Of a DNA stretch of 7,941 nt, positions 4,869-7,941 are shown in pieces. A program made the position numbers and the translations under genes. The notes under the pieces were generated by a model. The model made no database searches and had not been told where the DNA came from. It saw only the letters and a list, made by a program, of their open reading frames with translations. Within the stretch, counting starts at the first letter, position 1. Every line of letters begins with the position of its first letter. This DNA is from an uncultured bacterium. Lineage in GTDB: Bacteria > Patescibacteriota > Minisyncoccia > Phycocordibacterales > UBA9973. The stretch is from the NCBI GenBank assembly GCA_937895685.1, contig CALBMC010000115.1, positions 1-7,941 on the forward strand. Direction: 5' to 3'.

Positions 4869-5096
4869 CACCCCAAAACACTTATCCATCATCTTTATCC
4901 ATCCTTTTTCTTCGTTCTTTATCCAAATAACCTGAGATAAAAATAGTAAAGTCGAGACTAAAACTACAACCATGTGATTATTTAAATCTAAGTCAAAAAC
5001 CACCACTACCACAATCTCTGTTACCATCAATAGGTACACAATTACTATCATATTAATGATAAGTCCTAAAAAAATATTAATTTTCATAAAGTTCAT
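4851..5096 (-). CDS. Small two-helix membrane protein, unknown function
   Basis: 81 residues from the ATG at 5096; a second ATG at 5087 (MKINIF) is possible. There are two hydrophobic helices: ~8-35 (Ile/Val/Leu rich, with VVVVVF) and ~41-60 (MVVVLVSTLLFLSQVIWI), joined by the short polar link DLDLNN. The C-terminal ~20 residues are charged (KNEEKGWIKMMDK). No family is recognised. TATAAA ends 8 nt before the ATG at 5096, which favours that start and a leaderless or near-leaderless mRNA. The stop lies in the loop of the terminator. It is divergent from the recombinase gene. Confidence 0.6.
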   Translation of the reverse strand: MNFMKINIFLGLIINMIVIVYLLMVTEIVVVVVFDLDLNNHMVVVLVSTLLFLSQVIWIKNEEKGWIKMMDKCFGVKISTD

Positions 5097-5104
5097 TTTG
5101 TCTA

Positions 5105-5110
5105 TTTATA
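5105..5110 (-). promoter_or_regulatory. Extended -10 box for the two-helix membrane protein
   Basis: On the minus strand, TATAAA preceded by TGG (TGn extension). A possible -35 TTGTAT lies 18 nt upstream. It faces away from the recombinase -10 box at 5163. Confidence 0.5.
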
Positions 5111-5162
5111 CCATCTTTAAGATACTAAATACAAAATATGTTGTGCGACACTAAAAAAATGA

Positions 5163-5168
5163 GATAAT
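5163..5168 (+). promoter_or_regulatory. -10 box of the Xer-type recombinase gene
   Basis: GATAAT ends 7 nt before the ATG, with a poor -35 (TTGTGC) 16 nt upstream. The context TGAGATAATA recurs before the methyltransferase gene. An AGGA 3 nt before the ATG is too close for a normal Shine-Dalgarno site. Confidence 0.5.
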
Positions 5169-5175
5169 AGGATCA

Positions 5176-6093
5176 ATGAACGACCTGCAAAAACTAAAAA
5201 GAGAGTTTCTAGAATCGATTGAAATTGAAAAAGGAAATAGTCTTAAAACAGTCGAAAACTATGATCGCTATCTGACTCGATTTTTTGAATTCTCAAAAGT
5301 AAAAACACCAAGCGATATAAACGATGATAATATTCGTGAATATAGACTTAGTCTAAATCGTGCACCGGGAGTAAAAGTTCGTGGACAAGCAAGTGCCACA
5401 ATGAAAAAAAATACTCAGAACTATCACTTGATTGCTCTCAGGGTTTTTCTTAAATACCTTATGAAACGAGGAGTGAAGTCTCTCTCCCCTGACAAAATAG
5501 AGTTGGCAAAAATTCGAGAAAGACACATTGATCTTATATCGATAGACGAACTTGATAGATTAATGAAAGCACCAGACTTAACAAAAGAAAAGGGCCTTAG
5601 GGATAAAGCCATTCTTGAATTGTTTTTTTCAACTGGACTTCGTCTTTCAGAACTTTGTTCACTTAATCGAGATCTGGATTTATCAAAAGAAGAATTTTCA
5701 ATTAGAGGAAAAGGTGAAAAAGTTCGAGTCGTTTTCCTTTCTGACTCAGCGAAAGAGGCAATAAAAAATTATTTATCGAAAAGAAAAGATATGGACGAAG
5801 CAATGTTTGTTGATCTATCAAGAAGAAGTGGTAAAGGATCTCGCGGGAGACTCACTCCAAGATCAATAGAACGAGCGGTAAAATTCTACGCAATCAAAGC
5901 CGGTATTTCAAAAAGAGTTACTCCTCACGTTTTGCGCCACTCTTTTGCAACAGACCTTCTTCAAAATGGCGCAGACATAAGAAGTGTGCAGATGATGCTT
6001 GGACATGCGAACATTTCTACCACTCAAATATATACCCATGTAACCGATAAGCAATTAAGGGATATACACAAGAAATTCCACTCAAGAAAATAA
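5176..6093 (+). CDS. Tyrosine recombinase, XerC/XerD/XerA-like
   Basis: 305 residues, full length for a Xer protein. Residues ~3-97 are the SAM-like core-binding domain (helices around KTVENYDRYLTRFFEF and NYHLIALRVFLKYL). The catalytic domain follows with all six active-site residues: Arg156 in STGLRLSEL, Lys179 in the RGKGEK hairpin, His251 and Arg254 in HVLRHSFATDLL, His277 in MLGHANIS, and the nucleophile Tyr286 in TQIYTHV. Xer proteins resolve chromosome dimers at dif, usually with FtsK; related integrases move cassettes. The lack of phage or integron genes favours a housekeeping Xer, but one gene cannot settle XerC versus XerD. The methyltransferase start is 23 nt after the stop, so both may be co-transcribed. 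A role in moving E1/E2-like hairpins is speculation. Confidence 0.93.
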   Translation: MNDLQKLKREFLESIEIEKGNSLKTVENYDRYLTRFFEFSKVKTPSDINDDNIREYRLSLNRAPGVKVRGQASATMKKNTQNYHLIALRVFLKYLMKRGVKSLSPDKIELAKIRERHIDLISIDELDRLMKAPDLTKEKGLRDKAILELFFSTGLRLSELCSLNRDLDLSKEEFSIRGKGEKVRVVFLSDSAKEAIKNYLSKRKDMDEAMFVDLSRRSGKGSRGRLTPRSIERAVKFYAIKAGISKRVTPHVLRHSFATDLLQNGADIRSVQMMLGHANISTTQIYTHVTDKQLRDIHKKFHSRK

Positions 6094-6101
6094 TTCCGTG
6101 A

Positions 6102-6107
6102 GATAAT
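6102..6107 (+). promoter_or_regulatory. -10 box before the methyltransferase
   Basis: GATAAT 9 nt before the ATG, in the same TGAGATAATA context as the recombinase promoter. No -35 seen. Confidence 0.35.
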
Positions 6108-6116
6108 AAATAAACA

Positions 6117-6758
6117 ATGGAAGACCAAAGAAAAAACTTTTTTTCACAAGCATATTTAACTGGAACAGATACATGGACACTAAATGATTACCGAGACGTT
6201 CTAGAGCCATTTATATCAAGATTGCCAAACGATTCACTAATACTAGATCTTGGTTCTGGACGTGGCAGAGTGGACTTTTTACTTGCTAGAGAAGGAGTAA
6301 AAATAATCGGACTTGATTATGTTCCTCAGATTGTTGAAAAAAATAACATGGCGGTAAAGATGGAAGGTTTAGAAAAAAGTCTGAGATTTAAAACAGGAGA
6401 TGTATTGGATATACCTTTTACTGACTCATCATTCGATGCAATCTTAGACATTGGAACACTTCAGCACCTGAGAGTTTCCGAGTGGGAAAATTATATAAGC
6501 GAAATAGCCAGAGTTACAAAACCAGAAGGTTTGGTTCTATTAATTGAATTATCAAAAAACAACACAACTTATGGTCCTGTAAAACCAAAAGAAAGTAGTA
6601 GTCCAGACTTCTTAATTCATGAAATGCATTATCACTTTTTTACCAAAGAAGAACTTGGAACCATGTTTGTAAAAGACTTTGAAACAATTGCTCTTGTTGA
6701 ACAAATAATGGGAGAGGATAAAGCTCTAAGATTTGTAACCGTTTTAAGAAGAAAGTAA
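6117..6758 (+). CDS. Class I SAM-dependent methyltransferase (Methyltransf_11 type)
   Basis: 213 residues with a Rossmann-type methyltransferase core. Motif I, ILDLGSGRGRVDFLL (42-56), binds SAM. The acidic Asp67 at the end of strand 2 (IIGLDYVP) would bind the ribose. GDVLDIPFTDSSFDAILDIGTLQHL (94-118) covers the adenine-contacting Asp and the motif IV-like strand. ARVTKPEGLVLLIEL (131-145) is the usual strand 5 with the Lys-Pro-Gly-type turn, here KPEG. The C-terminal part (HYHFFTKEELGTMFV) is typical of small-molecule methyltransferases of this group. The acceptor cannot be inferred. It follows the recombinase gene closely; no plus-strand terminator with a T run is evident after it, and it converges on a minus-strand structured region. 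Confidence 0.88.
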   Translation: MEDQRKNFFSQAYLTGTDTWTLNDYRDVLEPFISRLPNDSLILDLGSGRGRVDFLLAREGVKIIGLDYVPQIVEKNNMAVKMEGLEKSLRFKTGDVLDIPFTDSSFDAILDIGTLQHLRVSEWENYISEIARVTKPEGLVLLIELSKNNTTYGPVKPKESSSPDFLIHEMHYHFFTKEELGTMFVKDFETIALVEQIMGEDKALRFVTVLRRK

Positions 6759-6804
6759 TTCCTTTGCGCCACCCAGGACAATACCTGCTGAATATTAAAT
6801 AAAT

Positions 6805-6833
6805 AAAAAAAACCGCACCCTGCCAGGCGCGGT
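6805..6833 (-). terminator. Terminator at the end of the structured minus-strand region
   Basis: On the minus strand ACCGCGCC (6833-6826) pairs with GGTGCGGT (6819-6812) including a G-U pair, loop TGGCAG, then T8. In plus orientation that pair becomes an A-C mismatch, so the RNA is minus-strand. Confidence 0.88.
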
Positions 6834-6972
6834 TTAAACTTGAAAAATGTTCAAGTATGAAAAGAAAATTTTTTAAAAGCTCCCTTCACCGAAGGACTCG
6901 GATCCAGGAGCTATCCCCATGAAAACACATCTTTATGTTGAGGCCGGTTTAAGAACCGACCGGAACAATTTC
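6834..6972 (-). ncRNA. Structured RNA region: long 3' UTR or separate small RNA
   Basis: About 140 nt without an ORF between the membrane-protein stop and the terminator. Minus-strand helices: GGTCGGTT/AACCGGCC (6961-6954 with 6949-6942, loop CTTA, one G-U); ACAT/ATGT; AGCTCC/GGAGCT (6912-6907 with 6883-6878) enclosing CTTC/GAAG; and ACTTGAA/TTCAAGT (6856-6850 with 6844-6838). The G-U pair in the first helix would be an A-C mismatch on the plus strand. It matches no RNA family I know (not tmRNA, SRP RNA or RNase P by their signatures). A TTGACA lies upstream inside the coding end, so an independent transcript is possible. Confidence 0.5.
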
Positions 6973-6975
6973 TTG

Positions 6976-7377
6976 CTATAATCTACTCTTTTTGAAAACT
7001 TTGTCAAACAGCCAACCAATAATGAAACCAGTAAGTAACAGTCCAAAAAAATATCCCAAAGTTATGAGGAAAGATACTTTTGCACTATTTTCTAGGTTTG
7101 TTAAATTATTAGCGAAAACAAAAACAAACCAACATCCTATAACAACCCCGGCAAAAGTGTTAAGGAAACTGAAAAATCTTACCTTTTTCTCTTCAGTGGT
7201 TAATATCATTAAAGTTAAGATTAAACAAAAAAGGATTACTATGGATGTAACCACCCACCAATCAAATTTATACAAACCAACTATACTATTACCTTTAAGA
7301 CCTGCGTCAGTAAGGGGCATTAAGATTATATGAGCCAAGGCAATTACCCCGCTCACAATTGTGCGTGTTTTTATCAT
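6976..7377 (-). CDS. Four-helix membrane protein, unknown function
   Basis: 133 residues, no family recognised. Hydrophobic segments at ~7-23, ~40-60, ~70-91 and ~102-123 suggest four membrane helices. A charged loop EEKKVRFF follows helix 2, and the basic tail FDKVFKKSRL points to a cytoplasmic C-terminus by the positive-inside rule. There are no catalytic-looking motifs. The ATG at 7377 is the first in the frame after the upstream terminator. I see no good promoter: the 35 nt before the ATG are AT-rich with TAATTA but no -35, and no Shine-Dalgarno site. The stop TAG is followed by the structured RNA region, which may be its 3' UTR. Confidence 0.6.
   Translation of the reverse strand: MIKTRTIVSGVIALAHIILMPLTDAGLKGNSIVGLYKFDWWVVTSIVILFCLILTLMILTTEEKKVRFFSFLNTFAGVVIGCWFVFVFANNLTNLENSAKVSFLITLGYFFGLLLTGFIIGWLFDKVFKKSRL
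6980..7007 (-). promoter_or_regulatory. Possible internal promoter for the structured RNA
   Basis: On the minus strand: perfect TTGACA (7007-7002), 16-nt spacer, TAGATT (6985-6980, 4/6). It overlaps the last codons of the membrane protein, where TTGAC also encodes Phe-Asp, so the match may be chance. Confidence 0.3.
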
Positions 7378-7411
7378 AAAAGAACTTTTGTCTAAATAAT
7401 TACATAAATCT

Positions 7412-7446
7412 AAAAAAATAAAAACCGCCCACTGAGGAGTGAGCGG
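7412..7446 (-). terminator. Terminator of the candidate small RNA
   Basis: On the minus strand CCGCTCACT (7446-7438) pairs with AGTGGGCGG (7433-7425) with one T-G wobble, loop CCTC, followed by TTTTT, A, TTTTTTT. It lies upstream of, not after, the membrane-protein gene, so it must end another transcript. Confidence 0.88.
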
Positions 7447-7514
7447 CTAACCAAAACAGGCTTTCCAATGGCAAATTGGTATGCCTAAATATATTAAAAT
7501 AAAAATTATCTTCT
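7412..7514 (-). ncRNA. Candidate stand-alone small RNA (~95-100 nt)
   Basis: It is bounded by a consensus promoter (7521-7548) and a strong terminator (7412-7446) with no credible ORF between. The predicted start is near 7514. It contains a neat hairpin: AGGC (7486-7483), 3x3 internal loop, CCAAT (7479-7475), loop TTGCC, ATTGG (7469-7465), GCCT (7461-7458). A U-rich 5' part and a short GTTTTGGTTA-type linker precede the terminator. No known RNA family recognised. The target or role is unknown. Confidence 0.6.
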
Positions 7515-7520
7515 GGTAAC

Positions 7521-7548
7521 ATTATAGCAAATTGATAGAGATTGTCAA
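7521..7548 (-). promoter_or_regulatory. Consensus promoter of the candidate small RNA
   Basis: On the minus strand: TTGACA (7548-7543), 16-nt spacer ending in TGC, TATAAT (7526-7521). Both boxes are 6/6 and it is the best promoter in the window. Confidence 0.9.
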
Positions 7549-7559
7549 GTCTCAATAAT
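7532..7559 (+). promoter_or_regulatory. Possible plus-strand promoter toward E2 and xth
   Basis: TTGATA (7532-7537), 16-nt spacer, AATAAT (7554-7559). It interleaves with the small-RNA promoter on the other strand. An alternative is TAAAAT at 7573-7578, 6 nt before the leader ORF ATG. Confidence 0.45.
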
Positions 7560-7584
7560 CCACGAAATAAACTAAAATAAGCTA

Positions 7585-7605
7585 ATGAGAGTTATTTCTT
7601 GGAAC
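7585..7605 (+). repeat. Direct repeat: captured copy of the xth start
   Basis: 21 nt identical to 7700-7720, beginning exactly at the ATG. The two bases before it differ between copies, and identity stops at the hairpin. Confidence 0.95.
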
Positions 7606-7689
7606 CCCACAGCAATCCTTCACTTGGCTCAGGATGCTACGGGGCGAGATGTGCTAGTTTTATTATTAACAAAAATTAAAACAACCTAA
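7585..7689 (+). CDS. Leader ORF in E2 (34 aa) sharing the exonuclease III N-terminus
   Basis: It starts with MRVISWN, identical to exonuclease III residues 1-7, then continues in frame through the hairpin as PTAILHLAQDATGRD and a hydrophobic VLVLLL stretch to TAA. TAAAAT ends 6 nt before its ATG. Like the E1 leader it reads Pro-Thr-Ala at the junction. Translation is unproven. Confidence 0.35.
   Translation: MRVISWNPTAILHLAQDATGRDVLVLLLTKIKTT
7605..7644 (+). repeat. E2 hairpin with conserved outer arms
   Basis: CCCCACAGCA (7605-7614) pairs with TGCTACGGGG (7635-7644) with the same 2x2 AC/AC mismatch as E1. Then come a bulged A (7615), inner stem TCCT/AGGA and an 11-nt loop. The inner part shares nothing with E1. 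Confidence 0.9.
7638..7666 (+). promoter_or_regulatory. -10-like box inside element E2
   Basis: TATTAT (7661-7666) follows TACGGG (7638-7643) by exactly 17 nt, matching E1. There is no good -35. It could drive xth independently of the leader ORF. Confidence 0.4.
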
Positions 7690-7699
7690 CCTATTCGAT

Positions 7700-7720
7700 A
7701 TGAGAGTTATTTCTTGGAAC
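7700..7720 (+). repeat. Direct repeat: genuine xth 5' end (partner of 7585-7605)
   Basis: Identical over 21 nt to 7585-7605; the copies diverge at GTTAATG (gene) versus CCCACAG (element). Confidence 0.95.
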
Positions 7721-7941
7721 GTTAATGGGATCCGTGCGGTGCACAAAAAGAACCTATTTGTGCCTTTTGTTAGTAAATACAAACCTGACATTATCTGTCT
7801 TCAAGAAACAAAGGCTGAAAAAAGTCAGTCTGAAGTTGATTTGAAAGATTACGAAGAATACTGGAATTCGGCTTCAAAAAAGGGTTACAGTGGAACTGCT
7901 ATTTTTACAAAAATAAAACCAGAAAAAGTTCTTCTGAATTT
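7700..7941 (+). CDS. xth: Exodeoxyribonuclease III, 3' end cut by window
   Basis: The first 80 residues of an ExoIII/AP endonuclease of the EEP superfamily. MRVISWNVNGIRA carries the active-site Asn7, PDIICLQETKA carries the metal-binding Glu36, and YEEYWNSASKKGYSGTAIFTK is the standard following block. The enzyme cleaves at abasic sites and degrades 3' ends of duplex DNA in base-excision repair. The rest lies beyond the window. The ATG at 7700 is the conserved family start. The gene is preceded by element E2, which contains a copy of its first 21 nt, so two nested ATGs with the same N-terminus exist 115 nt apart and in different frames (115 is not a multiple of 3). Confidence 0.95.
   Translation, partial: MRVISWNVNGIRAVHKKNLFVPFVSKYKPDIICLQETKAEKSQSEVDLKDYEEYWNSASKKGYSGTAIFTKIKPEKVLLN

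Larger units (their letters stand above)
7585..7699 (+). mobile_element. Element E2: captured gene start + hairpin + -10 box, upstream of xth
   Basis: Order: copy of the xth start (7585-7605), hairpin (7605-7644), 17-nt spacer, TATTAT (7661-7666), AT-rich tract, then the intact xth ATG at 7700. It shares the outer hairpin arms, the 17-nt spacing and partial similarity in the spacer (10 of 17 positions) with E1. It holds no protein gene other than the leader ORF. Probably the same element family as E1. Confidence 0.6.

Noticed and set aside
6974..6982. Plus-strand TGCTATAAT at the end of the minus-strand membrane protein gene
   Set aside because: A perfect extended -10, but no -35 at 16-18 nt and it would only transcribe antisense to the gene.
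6992..7333. 113-codon plus-strand ORF opposite the four-helix membrane protein
   Set aside because: Lys/Pro/Thr-rich product typical of antisense to a hydrophobic gene; the minus-strand frame gives clean membrane helices.
7400..7522. 40-codon minus-strand ORF from the ATG at 7522
   Set aside because: The ATG overlaps the -10 box of the small-RNA promoter and the frame runs through the terminator stem and T run, so it cannot be on that transcript.
1..7941. CRISPR array, tRNA or rRNA genes, toxin-antitoxin pair, replication origin
   Set aside because: No evenly spaced repeats, no cloverleaf with a TTC-loop signature, no rRNA sequence, no paired small ORFs and no DnaA-box cluster were seen by eye.

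Overview
This window looks like a piece of a small, AT-rich bacterial genome, most probably a member of the Candidate Phyla Radiation (Patescibacteria, Parcubacteria-like). The grounds are low GC, short genes, very short intergenic gaps, almost no Shine-Dalgarno sequences, -10 boxes placed directly before ATG codons, one XerC/D-type recombinase, many small membrane or coiled-coil proteins without recognisable homologues, and a small GIY-YIG protein. TGA is used as a stop (GIY-YIG gene), so recoded-TGA lineages are unlikely. The lineage call is inference.

Layout. 1-770: the 3' end of a GNAT acetyltransferase and a small membrane-anchored coiled-coil protein, both plus strand and each closed by its own terminator. 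803-3931: four minus-strand units, namely a 64-residue orphan ORF, a DUF4407 membrane/coiled-coil protein, a lipoprotein and a LabA-like NYN-domain protein. Each has a terminator, and the DUF4407 and lipoprotein genes have clear sigma70-type promoters. 4153-4502: rpsO (ribosomal protein S15), minus. 4499-4863: a small GIY-YIG gene between repeats, then a bidirectional terminator shared with a convergent small membrane protein (4851-5096). 5163-6758: a Xer-type tyrosine recombinase followed by a class I SAM methyltransferase. 6805-7377, minus: a four-helix membrane protein whose 3' flank is a strongly structured RNA region ending in a terminator. 7412-7548, minus: an apparent stand-alone small RNA gene with a consensus promoter and a terminator. 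7585-7941: the start of xth (exonuclease III).

The most unusual finding is a pair of related short elements, each directly upstream of and co-oriented with a gene: 3932-4057 before the NYN gene and 7585-7699 before xth. Each begins with a copy of the first 18-21 nucleotides of the downstream gene, starting at the ATG. The copy runs in frame into an imperfect hairpin whose 10-nt outer arms (CCCCACAGCA and TGCTACGGGG) are identical in both elements, while the inner stem and loop differ completely. A -10-like box follows exactly 17 nt after TACGGG in both, and then comes the intact gene. The result is a short leader ORF that shares the N-terminus of the real protein (MAIFKH or MRVISWN) and then reads Pro-Thr-Ala. 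This looks like a small mobile or structured element that duplicates gene starts. I do not recognise it as a described family.

The genes do not form one pathway. They are mostly single-gene transcription units with individual terminators, which suits a compact genome. The three coiled-coil envelope proteins (386-742, DUF4407, lipoprotein) could be cell-surface components, but nothing in the sequence links them functionally.
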